Assembly: GCA_000697665.1 (NCBI GenBank)
Contig: KL197737.1
Coordinates: forward strand, 270,051 to 334,050
DNA length: 64,000 bases
Direction: 5' to 3'
From: Jaapia argillacea MUCL 33604
Lineage: Eukaryota; Basidiomycota; Agaricomycetes; Jaapiales; Jaapiaceae
Shown: positions 1 through 11,322 of the stretch, one piece after another
Layout of the letters: each line of letters begins with the position of its first letter
Position numbering within the stretch: the first letter of the stretch is position 1
Translations under genes and position numbers: made by a program
Notes under the pieces: generated by a model
Told to the model about the DNA's origin: nothing
The model's database searches: none
Seen by the model: only the letters and a program-made list of their open reading frames with translations

Positions 1-1920
1 GTGATAGTATGGGTCGAGGTCAATCACATACAGCCCTTTGACCAGGTGGGATGAATGGGTCAACTGGTCTCTACATCGCAAATTAGATATGGGCTCACAC
101 TAATGACGCAAATCCTCCTCTCGTCTTCCCATCTAATCTGAGCACGCATACCAAAAGGTCCCAAGTCTAGCTTAACGGTAACATCCCTGAATGTGGCTTC
201 TCCTCGTCCCACACGGTCAAAATCCCGAATGAGGAAGAGGAGGCCGTCGCCATTGACTGTTACGAGGTGTTTACCTGAGGGTGAAAAGTGTGCTGCAAGA
301 CAAGCGTCAAGATCAGAAAAGAGGAGGGTTTCGAAGGGGATGTTTGGCTATACATGCAATAAAGATTTGCAACCTCCTCCTCCCCGCAGCCCCTCTCCAA
401 ACAACAGCACGACTCCTACCCGATTGCGTAGTCGGACGCAGACAAAGTAGCATCTCCCTCAAACCCTCACTACCATTCACCACCACCATCCGAAGATTCC
501 CTGATCTTCGGATCTTTGGGGACGGCGGCGTCGAAGTACGCGAAGGCGATTGGGGAGATAATCTTGACACTGAGAACGCACCGTCCTTCGCGAATTCTGG
601 AATGTTGAGAGACATGTCGGGTGTTGGGAAGAACATTGGTGTTCGGGCGTTTAGATTGCTCGGGCTACCTGGTGTACCCTGGTTATTGTCGCTTTGGCGC
701 TCTTCAAACTCCTCCCAACCAAGCAAGACAACTCCATCGATCATCGAAACAAGCACCAATCTCTTCTCCACTTGAACATCCACATACATCGTGATCCTCG
801 GGCATCCATCCGCTCTTGCATCCCCATCCACATCCGCCATTACCGCTGCCAGATCCCACCACTTGATCAAGGTCCCAAACCTCACATCAAAGATGCAGAT
901 GTAGGAATGGTTATTCCCTTTTTGTAGACTTACGACTAGTATGGGATACTGGAAACGAAAGGCGCGGGTGAATGGGATCGGTTCGGCGGCAGCGATATGC
1001 GCCGGAAGATATGAGTCAGAGAGTGGGTTAATGAAGGCGTGCGGTGTAAATGATCCCCGGAGGGATGAACCAGTGGACTGCGATTCGAGGTGTGGATCCG
1101 AAGTCGTAGGGTTGTTGAGATGGGAATGATCTCGAAAAGCCCTCTCTTCCGCTTCAAATTGGGGTGCCAACGCCTGTGCGGGGGAGGAAGATGAGAGAAG
1201 GGGAGAGTAGACTCCGTCTAGGTGGAGACGGGCGTCGGAGGTCCGGCGCCATACTTCCAGGGTTGAGGGGTCGCGTCTACCCCAGATCAGGTAACCATTC
1301 GAGAATTCCAGGTGCGCATAGGATGCCACGCAATCCTAACATCAGAAGAGGTCGTTAGTAACCCTATAAGAAAACGATGCCGCGACGAGGGAGAGGTGTC
1401 ACCTTGGGCAATCCCCATATCAACCTGTCGTCTTCCAAGGTGCTCACTGTCAGACCGTTATTCTCGTGAGTGGCGATAACAGTTCGTTGTTTCTCATCAA
1501 TTGTGAAACGATGGACGGCTTGGCCAGGAGAGGTGTAGGAACCTTCCGAGAGTAGATTCTGTCCCGACCAGGATTGGGACAGGATGGTGTGCCGTCTACC
1601 TTTCCGTAGGACCGTAACGTAACCAGGTCAGCAGATATTCACAAAGACACGAATCGAGATATCTGGCACCGACAAAGATCTTTCCAACTGTTTAACCCAT
1701 CCATCCACGAACCATTCTCGCTATCCCTGACTGTCTCCAGAGAAACGACATCGGGTGAGACGAATCTGTGGTAGATGGCTGCTTGACGATAGACGGTGTC
1801 TTGGTTGGCATTGAGGAAAGCTAACCAGGCCCGACTCAACAAAGTGATGGTGCTAATGTCGCCCAGAGGAAGGTAAGAGAGCAAGTGCAAAGTGAGTTCT
1901 GCTGGCAGGGATTTCAACAT
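1..1920 (-). CDS. F-box protein with WD-like C-terminal region (3' end outside window)
   Basis: The start at 1920 opens with a clear F-box (LPAELTLHLLSYLPLGDIST, followed by LLSRAWLAFL), the Skp1-binding module of SCF ubiquitin ligases. After an intron near 1660, exons on the same strand encode beta-rich sequence in which I see propeller-like stretches: HRFTIDEKQRTVIATHENNG, then HLEFSNGYLIWGRR, and near 310-180 AAHFSPSGKHLVTVNGDGLL. The pattern suggests an F-box/WD-type substrate adaptor, though no canonical WD dipeptides anchor the repeats. The coding sequence runs off the left edge, so the C-terminus is missing here. The substrate cannot be inferred. The next gene, eIF3l, lies upstream on the same strand with about 680 bases between them. 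The F-box is secure; the propeller fold is inferred. Confidence 0.7.
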
Positions 1921-2603
1921 GGTTCATCGTTACTCTCAATTAATATCGGTGAGTGGACTCGAGGATTGGTAAATGAGATATCCTGGCTAGTGTCGAATGG
2001 AGTGCCGGGCCGGTGGGAAACGCAGGCTCTCGCGGGAAGGAGAAAGGGATATTGATGTGGACCTACGACAGCTCCTGGGTTTTGGAGGCGTAGGAGGGGT
2101 TGCCGGCGAGATAGGTCACTGGAGTAGCCACAGTCAGTGCAGCCATATGCCCGACGGCCCAACTGTGCAGTCGAAGTAAACGTTTTCAGGGTGTTCAACT
2201 GGCACGCATGTGCAACGTCGAGGGTTGGGAACGTTGAGACACAGCATCCAGATATACAGCAATCTTGAAATGGACAAAGTATATGGACGACGTCGTCCGA
2301 CAAGTAAGGTGTGATATCAGACTTCATCGTTACTTCACTTCAAGCTTGTATAACGTAGGAGCTGGTCCCTTTGAATCGGGTATGCACCTCCGTTCACGGC
2401 GGGTACGACTGCAAGTGCCGTTGGCCAAGACTGCCACGTACCAAGTAGCACACAAACAGTGACCGCCAAGATGTAAGCATCCCACTGAAACAGACTTCGC
2501 AACACATCAGATGATATCATCAGCAACCGCTCTACAAGCCATCGTAACTTCGAACAAGCCGCCGCAAACAAATCCCACTTCTCCTGCAATGTTTCCCAAA
2601 TTA
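1921..2603. other. Intergenic region between eIF3l and F-box genes
   Basis: This stretch separates two minus-strand genes and should hold the eIF3l 3' UTR and the F-box promoter. Open frames exist on the minus strand (for example 1914-2327 and 2335-2628), but their composition and lack of recognisable motifs give no support for a gene. Confidence 0.5.
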
Positions 2604-5380
2604 TCACGCAACCTTCACTCCGCCCCATGTCACCTTCTGCCCCACCTTCGCCGCAGCTTCAGCGGGTGCCGCCGGACCTGGTGGCGCTGCCTTTTGGGGT
2701 GGGGTAGGCAAACGGCTGTTCTTGACGGAATCCAGAACTCGTTGCGCATGTTCGGTGTTTCGGATGAACCATCCTGCGTAACGACGGCCAACGGTTGATT
2801 CGACGATGTGGACCATATTCTAGCGACGAGATGCCATTAATCTTCACGAGGAGGAACAGCAAAAAAAAAGTTAACTTTACTAACCTCAGCAATGACGAAG
2901 TCCAAATCACTCGTCGAAACCAAAGTCCCCTCCAACAACCCCTTCCCACTCTCGGCTTGTAAAGTCCCTTCACCTCTCCCAACTTGTCCCCCAACACCCC
3001 CACCAACAACACTCCTACATCCCATCTTCATAGCCATCATACCCTGTACCATCTCCTCTTCATCTGCATCCACAAAGCCCGCCAACTTCTTGGCATCCAA
3101 ACTCGTGTACAGTTTCAAGAAACTTCGGAGAGTGGGAACGGATAATTGGGAGCGGACGGAGGAGAGGAAGAGGGATAGGTGACGTTGGGCTGGTTCGGTT
3201 AGGTTGAGGTGGAGAGGGAGGAGGGAGGGGTCTTCGTATGGTGGAGGGTTGGCGGAGATGAATTTAGGGCAGGCGTAGATGAACAGTTCCTCAAAGGCTG
3301 GGATACCTTCTTCCCTGGAGTCAGAGGGGTTGGAGGTTAGAGTTGGTGACAAAGTGAGGAACGATGGAGACCGACCCGCGAGTCATCTTAGCCGATTGCT
3401 CGCCATATCGTTCCTTGACGACGTTCAGGATGTTATCGTCAACGCGACTTGGCGACAATGCGTTGCAGATGGCAAAGAGCGCATACATCCGATCAGCAGT
3501 CTTATTGATCTACAAAGATGAGGCAGATTTATGTATCCATTCAGGCAAACACTATCGGGGACCACGCACCTGATCATACTGATAGCTCCTCGTATGATAC
3601 TGCCTCATCCTCAGGATGAAGTTCAAAACCGAGACGAAGGTTCTGATAGCGTCCGGGTAACGTTGGAGCATGATGTAACAGAAACCGACATAGTAGTAGG
3701 TTGCGACGTGACAAGCGGTGACACGGGTGAAAGGGGTCTACGAGGAAGGAGAATTGTCAACATTCCGGTTTCCAAAACGGGGGAAGAAATGCCGGAGGGA
3801 CCGAGGTGCGACGATAGTGAAAGGCAGTATACACGAACTTTTTGGTTCAACTCGACGCCCTCCATAACCTTCAAAGCCAAAGTAAAGTCTCCCAACATCG
3901 TGTGCACCCTCAGCAATCCGATGATGCTGAAGTATCCAAGCATACGGTATAGCGGTCTCGAGCCATACTCGCCGACGATCTCACTGAGCAAGGGATGGGA
4001 GTGTCAGAATGCGTTGAGGAGAGATACAAGAAGGAACTTACGCAAGCTCTTCCTCGGTCTTTCCTTGCTGCTGAGCGGCGATATACTCGTTGATTTTGGA
4101 TTTTTGGATAAGGGAGTAGAGGACGTTCAGAACGCTGTAGGCACTCCACACCTATAACAGGATGTTAGTTCGCATAGATTCATATAATTGGAAAACGAGG
4201 TGGGAGCAAAATGCAAACGACGCCCTTCTGCAATGACTTCAAGGAGATAACGAGACGGCGAACATCACCAACGAGAGGAGAGCCTGATCGACAAGACGAC
4301 ATAGATCGAGACTGAAATTGATAATGATAAGATTTTCGATATTCACACTTGCCTGTGCAGCCTCCTGCAGCATTGCCAACTCCTCATCCGACTTGTTCTT
4401 GACTCTTGATCTCCAGACGCAGTATGATTGGAATTGGTAGATGAATTCGTCTATGATGTCCCAAAGCCATTGTTCGGGGAGGTCAAGCGGGACTGGACCT
4501 TCGGAGTCTGTGGAACGGGGGTGAGCGGGTCGGGATGCAGTTACGAGGAATGATATTAGGGACGGCAGGAAGGACCCAGGTGGGAGAGCGAAGGGACAGG
4601 GTTGAGGGGAAAAGGGGAAGGAAGGAAAAGCGAGACTCACTGAGCAGGTAGTTGAACAGCTCGCAACTGTTCTCGTATGAATGGAATCGGTCGTCGATGT
4701 TGGGTTGTAGACGGGAGTAAACGTGTCGGTAGTAAAGTTCTCGGTAGAGAATCAGGAATATTGGATCTGTTATAATCGAATAGATAGCAGTGAGCAACGA
4801 TTGTGGAGTGGAGCATGGCTGTCACGTACCGTCGTTTACCAAAGGGGCGATAACCTCCGCCTCAGGCCACTCCGTCTTTGCGTAGAACTTTTCGGTCAGA
4901 CGTGTCCATCCGCTCTCATAGGCGACTGTGATTTCTTCGAGGTTGTTGTTCAGGACTGCTTGGTGGAAGTGGACGATAAACTGGACATAGATCAAGATCG
5001 GTCAGATATTCTAGCAGAAAGAAAAAAAGGAGGATGTGCCTTACCCGTTTAACAGTATCAGGAATTTGGGCGAAAGCAGCTTGTTGGGCCATCTGTTGCT
5101 GGACTGCGAGGAGGGCAGCTTCGTCTATCCGAGATTGAACTGTGGCAGCCCCGAAAAAGTTGGTCAGTCAAACCTCCAGTATCCCACCTCTCAAAAAGAG
5201 GCATTGAACCCACATCCTTCTTCTACGACAGGGCTGGATATCAATACTGGTGAAGTACTCACCATCATCGTACATCCCATTCTGACCGTAATTCCCGATG
5301 GCGAGATTCATGTCCACGCCTTGAAAATCTTCCTCGATCTCATCTTCTGCGGCCCAGAGAGCTGGTCGTTGCTGAGACAT
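2604..5380 (-). CDS. eIF3l: Eukaryotic translation initiation factor 3 subunit L
   Basis: eIF3l is a PCI-domain subunit of the eIF3 complex, which binds the 40S ribosome during translation initiation in the cytoplasm. The start at 5380 gives [19 protein letters not shown], an acidic N-terminus. Later exons carry family blocks: [95 protein letters not shown], and [19 protein letters not shown] before the PCI region. The last exon ends with [20 protein letters not shown] and a short Ala/Pro-rich tail. At least eight introns interrupt the gene. A glycine-rich insert ([14 protein letters not shown]) sits in the PCI region and looks lineage-specific. The gene is divergent from the tandem nucleotidyltransferase, with a 267-base spacer. 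The identification is firm; some internal splice sites are approximate. Confidence 0.92.
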
Positions 5381-5647
5381 TGCTGATACAAGGACGGCCC
5401 GAGCGATTATACAGATATTGTACACCGGGAGTGAAAAGCAGAGGACAGAAATTTCAGTTTCGGCAAAGGCCGGTGTTGTGATCAGGAATTTGTTGAAGTC
5501 GAAAATCTTGCGAAGTCCGTCAGAGACTCAGACTCTCCTGGCTTGTACTGCAACCAAGACTTGTAGGCCAGCCAAATTGGTTGTCTGTCCTATCTCTCGC
5601 CGGACATTGCTGGTCAATTCCTTGCCCACCAATCTCTAGCCCTATCT
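5381..5647. promoter_or_regulatory. Bidirectional promoter region (eIF3l / tandem nucleotidyltransferase)
   Basis: The 267 bases between two divergent start codons must hold both promoters and 5' UTRs. I see no clear TATA box, as is common for housekeeping genes in these fungi. Shared control is inferred from the layout only. Confidence 0.5.
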
Positions 5648-8600
5648 ATGCCAAGGCTCGTCCAGATACGCCTCTTTTCCACCGCAAGCCGTCGACTCCT
5701 ACCTTCCAAGCAGCAACTATTCGAACCATACACCCCTCCTCTCAATGAAAAACAGAAGAAGAAGCTGCGCAAGGAGCTGATCAGGCATGCGCCCCACTGG
5801 CACAGCAGGGGTTCCATCGATGCGAAATATATGCTGAGGGTCAGAATTCATCGCGTTTTCGATTTCACTCCCTATTGCTGATGGATACTCGCATGGGTAT
5901 CACAGGCTTACGGACCGAGCTCGCAAAGGGAGGCGGAGCGAGATGAAGCACTCCAGAACATCCGCACCACCATCCGGGCTGCCTATGGCGAAGATTTCGA
6001 TGTGGTGGACATTAGCCTCGGGACATATGGTCATGCTATCCATGTCGAGCCTCTGAGACTGGTCATCGTGGTCAGTGCTTCGCGCTTGTTGCAATGGGAC
6101 TAATGAACATATGTGACGCGTATACGCTTCGAAGGACAGGAAACACACTAACGGTATCCCTCCTGGGACTGACCCAAATACGCTCTCGCCGGTTTACGAC
6201 CCGAGGTGAATATCTCTTCATTCATCCCTCGTTTACAATCAAATCAACTCATAACTCTCAGTGCTCTGGCTCGCACCTTCCTCGCGGCGGGGTACACAGG
6301 TGTCTTCCCCGCCTATGAAGCTCATCGCTTTCAACGTGCACCTCGCTTCGATGGTGTCAATCAATGTCCATCACTTGAAATCCAAGCTCCTACCATACCA
6401 TGGCCGGATTTGCAAAGGGAGACGTGGAGGGAGATAGATTGGCCTGCTTTCTTGATCATTTCCGGAAAGGCAACTCCCGGAGTGGGCGAAGAGACGGCAG
6501 TGGCCTTGTTGTCGCCTTCTTCAAGAGACTATTCGCGCGAGGACCGTGATGACGCACCACATCACAGGCTGACAACATTCGATCCCCCAAGATTCGAGCC
6601 CCCACCGCCATTGACGATACACCTCTCGCTGCCTGGTATGTCTCTTTTTAGTACACATTTTCTTTCCCGACCCCCTCGCACTTTGCACGTAACTAAACTG
6701 GGATTCGTCGTTCCTAGGACCCACCATCCTACCGCTGCACCGCCTTTTGAAACGGTACTGCGCGATATCCGAACAAATTCCAATGTTGATCAGTTTGGTG
6801 TATCTTTGGCTACGCAGTTGGGGGATTGTGGATTTTGGCGGACAAGCGTTGGCATTGACGGTGATCAATTTCTTGATTGTGAGTTCATTATCCTCCGTTC
6901 TCGTGCTTGTGGTGAGGTTCGGTGTATCACTTTCTGTCTCATGCCATTTGTCTTCGCCCCCACGTAGGCATCTGAAGGCCTTCCAAACCTGCTTGAGGTC
7001 CAAAAACATCGACGTGACACTCCCGCCAATCCTGAAACCTCCACGGGAGACCCGGCACGTTCTCGTCCCTCTACCTCTACTTTTGCCCCAGAGGTGGTCC
7101 CGAAGGAGGTCTGGGTGTCACATCAATACCCTCAGTTTCCCGAAGCCTTTTATCAAAGATCTTCAAATCCTAGGGATCGGGCGGGCAGAGGGCGGGATTG
7201 GAGGCGTGAGAGAGGGTTGAGGCAGGAAGGAGACATAGAACCTACGTGGGTTAGGGAGACCGTTGTCGTTGGTGCCGATTTTTTTGATGGCAGGGTCAAA
7301 TGGAAATTGTGGTCTCGAAAGATTGGGCCTATATTCCATGATTTCTTACAGTGCGTCTCTCCCTATCTTTCACCTTGGCATTAACTCCTTCATTCGGTAT
7401 GCACGACCCTAATATTTCTCGCATCCTAGATATATTTCTAATATCCCTCTCTACGTCCAACGTGAGAGCGTCATCTCTATCGACCATCCCTCGCCCTCCT
7501 CGACAGATGCGCCAACAAAGGCGAAACCAGGCGGGAACATTCTACGGCCTCCTGCTGTCCCTCTTTTGGCCCGGAGGGAGATAAAAGTGTTGAAATGGAG
7601 AAACAAGGAGTCTGTTGGGAATGCGATGAGGCTTGATGCGAGAACGTTTGACCCGAAACGAGATGTGATGAAGCAGCCGCCGAAATGGAGATTCTCGGAT
7701 GTGGTGGTGCAGGATCCATTCATTTTGACCCACGTAAGTCTCCATCTCCACTCACATTGTTTAGTCCTGGAGTGGACTGACAAGACTTTCGGGGATGTAG
7801 AACCATGCGGAATTGACGAGTCGAGCGACTTGGCAATTCCTCCTCTACAAATGTTTCACCACCACCCGTCTCCTCCGTAGAGCCCACGCTCTCCCTTCGG
7901 TTTTTGGTATGGCAGTGTTACCCCAGAAAGCGTCACCTGCGTTTGTGAGGTTGATAGAGGAGGCGAATGCACCGGAGAGAGGTGATATTGAGGACGCGGA
8001 AATGGAGTTGAGGGAGTGGTCCAGGAAGGCCATGGGGTTGGATAGGGAGGGGCAGGGGAGGAAGAGGCGGGATGGAGGTTTGGATGGTCCGGAGGATAAG
8101 GAGGAAGATGTGGAGGAGGACGAAAGGGAGGATGGAGAACAAACTTTGGATAGGTCGGGGATGCGGTTTGCGAAGGAGAGGCCGCCACTATCATTCCTCA
8201 ATGGAGCGGGAGGGAACGGCAAGAAGTTCTACACGGGGGTTGGGTTTGGATTGGCTGGACGGGGATTCCATACTAGTGCGGCAGTTGGTTATCAGACCAA
8301 GCCTAACCGGATAGTGCGTGGTCCTTTTGCTTGTCAGATTCTTCTTTGTGATTTCGAGGGACCTAAATGTGGTCCTATCCGTCCATTAGGCTGAAACACC
8401 TATAGACCTTGATGAGAAGCGTAGAAGACAAACGGTTAATCGAGTTGAGGTCGCCATCAAAAACGCGTATGGTTATAAGTATCGGGTCTCGCGATTTGGG
8501 AGTACAAAATATGGTGTTAGCTCACCGAACAGCGATTTGGATCTTATCATTATTGTGAGTTGCATCGCGTAATCGTAGCTTAGGATTCAGACTAATTCTC

Positions 8601-10756
8601 ATCCCCGTGCTCTCAAGGATCCCGATCTTCCGAACGGGTTTCCTCCTCAAGTGAAAATTGATGATCTTCCGAGTAAGTTTCAGTATTCCCTCGAGTTTAC
8701 ATGATCTCATTGCGGATTACTCAGAGGTTTACAAAACTTTGTGAGTCTCGTGGACACCCACCGTTCGGACCATTGGTCTCAAGCAGATCCCAACTCTCTC
8801 CGTCTTCAGTAATTTGTCGCGCACCCTGCACAAGGCCGGATTCTCGGAAATCAAAGCGGTTCCAGGGGCTGCTGTACCTATAGGTTGGTATATGTTTCAT
8901 AATTCATAGTTTTCACTCCTCTGACTCATTAAACTGCATCAACGATTTCCGTTCTCCTTACTGCGACCAACAACCTTGGGCAAACGTCTAGTCAAGTTCA
9001 AAGATAAGGCAACTGGCATTACGTGCGACATCAACGTAAACCACCAGCTTGGGTTAAAGAATACCAACCTCATCGCAGCGTATTGCGAAATTTCGCCTAT
9101 CTTGAGACCCATGATCAAGGTCATCAAGAAGTGGGCGAAACCGCTGGGGCTCAATAGCCCAGGTAGGGGAGCTGTCGTGTCGTTCAGCAGCTATGCATTA
9201 GTTCTTTTGGCGATTGCTCGACTCCAGGTGAGAATTATTTCGTTCCCGCGTTTGTTTGAAGCATGCTGAGATTGGGTGTTTCTCCTCGCTAGATGAACGG
9301 TCAACTACCGAATCTCCAAGCCGGACTCCCGGCACTCCAACCTGACGACAAGACTGGGATCTGGTGGATAAGTTCGCGGGGCGGGAGAAAAAGAACCAAG
9401 TGCGACGCGAGATTCGCTCCCAATCCTCAGTGGGTTCCCAAGAACCCAATGGTTTTGAAGGAAGCGCTCCTCGATTGGTTTACGTGAGTGCTTCGTCTGC
9501 ACTATGCCCTTGTATTAGGTTTATATCCATTTCCTGGCAGATTTTATGGTGAAAAGTTCGTCGCGGCCGATCAGCTCGTAAGTATCCGTCATGGCAAACT
9601 CCTTCCGCGCCCCGCCCGGAGTGGAGAACCAGATGTCGAACCCGTGCTGGAAGCAGAGCCAAACCAGGAATTCGAGGAGGATACCCCGGAGAACCTGGTC
9701 GAGAATCTCGAGGACGACCGGTTTGGGCTCAAGCGCACAAGCTTCGACGAGGTACTGATTCAACCGAAAGTTAACGAAGACGTGGACGATGGCGATCAGA
9801 CGGCCGAATACGAGGAGGACATCCCACTGGAACGGCGAGAGGATGATTCTTTGACAGTTATTGAAGATGAGGACCACATCATTCATACCCAAGGATGGCG
9901 CAATCATGCCATGATCATCATCGACCCCTTCGTCCGGGAAAAGGTGAATACTTTATTCCTATTCCTGCGCCAATTTGCCTGAGCTTCACTTACGATTATT
10001 TAGAATGTCGCGAGGAATGTTGGGAAGGCCGTGGTCCAGAGATTCATCGCCGACTGTCAACGGGCATCCAAATTGTTGCGGAGTGGGATGTCCTTGGAGG
10101 AATTAATCGGCGAGGAGAAGCACCCTAGCAAACGCAGGGAATCTAGCAATATCGTCAATCCAGGAATGGGGGGACCTGTCAAATTCGCACTCGATCAACT
10201 TCTGGGAGACATGGACAAGAACTCAAGCAAGCGCAGGGAACCTAGCCATACCGCAAACCCAGGGAAGGGGAAACCCGGCAAAGTCGCACTTGATCCCCAT
10301 CCAAAAGACATGGACAAGAAGCGCAAGGAACCTAGCGATACCGTTAACCCAGGAAAGGGGAAACCCAGCAATGTCGCACTCGATCACATAGACACGAAAA
10401 CTAGAAACCGCATTATGGAGAAGATAAGACTCGCCTCTCTTGCTATTAACCGCAACCGCGGATCATCTCGATCGGAGATGGATAGTGTTCCATCACACCC
10501 TGGCCTTAGCACTCTTCATCACCACGGCACCACTGAGTATGTTTGTCTTCAATTGCAAAACACCCTTCTCTTACAACTCCGCTTCCTCAGTAGTCTTCCA
10601 GCGTCCGCGCCAGAGCCTCGCATGGACGCGGGGCTCGAATTGAAGAACGCTGTTGAACCACCTCCTTCCCGCCCTGCCTTTAGTGACGATGAATCTGCCC
10701 GTTTGCTCAACAACGAACTTTCCAAAGCCCGCGCGAGACTCGGGAAGCAACAATGA
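5648..10756 (+). CDS. Tandem Cid1/TUT-type nucleotidyltransferase (noncanonical poly(A)/poly(U) polymerase), probably mitochondrial
   Basis: About 16 phase-compatible exons give a protein of roughly 1,350 residues with two nucleotidyltransferase (NTase) plus PAP-associated modules. The C-terminal module (about 8390-10120) has the catalytic signature FGSTKYGVSSPNSDLDLIII, the third carboxylate in GITCDINVNHQLGLKNTN, a PAP core (ILRPMIKVIKKWAKPLGLN) and the closing IIDPFVREKNVARNVGKAV. The N-terminal module (about 5900-7880) aligns block by block: LGTYGHAIHVEPLRLVIV, SALARTFLAAGYTGVFPAY, ILPLHRLLKRYCAISEQIPM and VQDPFILTHNHAELTSRATW. It lacks the SDLD pair, so it should be catalytically dead. 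The N-terminus (MPRLVQIRLFSTASRRLLPS) looks like a mitochondrial presequence. An acidic linker joins the modules, and three degenerate repeats lie near the C-terminus. The role would be adding A or U to RNA 3' ends. Two adjacent genes are a less likely reading, because the exons run on in phase across the linker. Confidence 0.8.
10130..10395 (+). repeat. Three in-frame tandem repeats (about 90-97 bp units) in the tandem NTase C-terminus
   Basis: Three consecutive units start near 10131, 10228 and 10318. Each encodes a variant of K-R-x-E-x-S, then NPGKGKP, then VALD, and the first two end in DMDK. Units two and three are closest to each other. They lie after the catalytic module, in a basic, probably disordered tail. 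Confidence 0.75.
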
Positions 10757-11322
10757 ACTCTTCGATAACGCCTTTTCGGTGTGTAACGCTCGATCCTACT
10801 CTTCTCTTCTACAGCCCTTACATTGAACCTGCCACCAGTTACGAACCCCTCGCCACCCCATCCTCCAGTACCGCCCACGTCAGGACTGCTGTGGCCTATT
10901 GGAAAGGCGTCCCCCGTTGCAGACGCGCACCGGTTGCCCAGCACAGGACGTACTGGCGTCAAATGATGGTGCTCTGGGTAGCTGTCCCCCCACCTGCCCC
11001 CAAATCGTGGCGACCAGCCTCTGCCCGAGGCTCGCACGCTGCGACAATACCAAGTGTCCTCACCTCTGTATCCATAGCATAGTATCTACATACTCCATAA
11101 GCTATCTCTCTATTTTACTGCCGTCCTTCTCTCATATGACCCTGTGCCATGAAAGTTTGAAACACAACCACCGCCGCACAGCCACTCATCTGCGTTGCTC
11201 AAGTTGTCTCGCTCACCATCGGGGGAATTGGACTTATTGGAGACTTATATTCTGTCACCATCAAGAGTCCGAATCCTAGTTTCCCCGAGAATAGCATTGC
11301 CAAGTAATCCACAAGCACCGAA
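10757..11322. other. Intergenic region between tandem NTase and GNAT-Mss4 genes
   Basis: Both flanking genes are on the plus strand. This stretch should hold the NTase 3' UTR and the next promoter. I see no convincing gene or RNA. Confidence 0.4.

Noticed and set aside
1914-2628. Minus-strand open frames between eIF3l and the F-box gene
   Set aside because: No family motif, cysteine-rich random-looking sequence, and position in the 3' UTR/promoter interval.
5648-8394. Reading the tandem nucleotidyltransferase as two separate genes
   Set aside because: Exons remain in phase from the first module through the linker into the second with no stop and no obvious promoter; kept only as an alternative to test.
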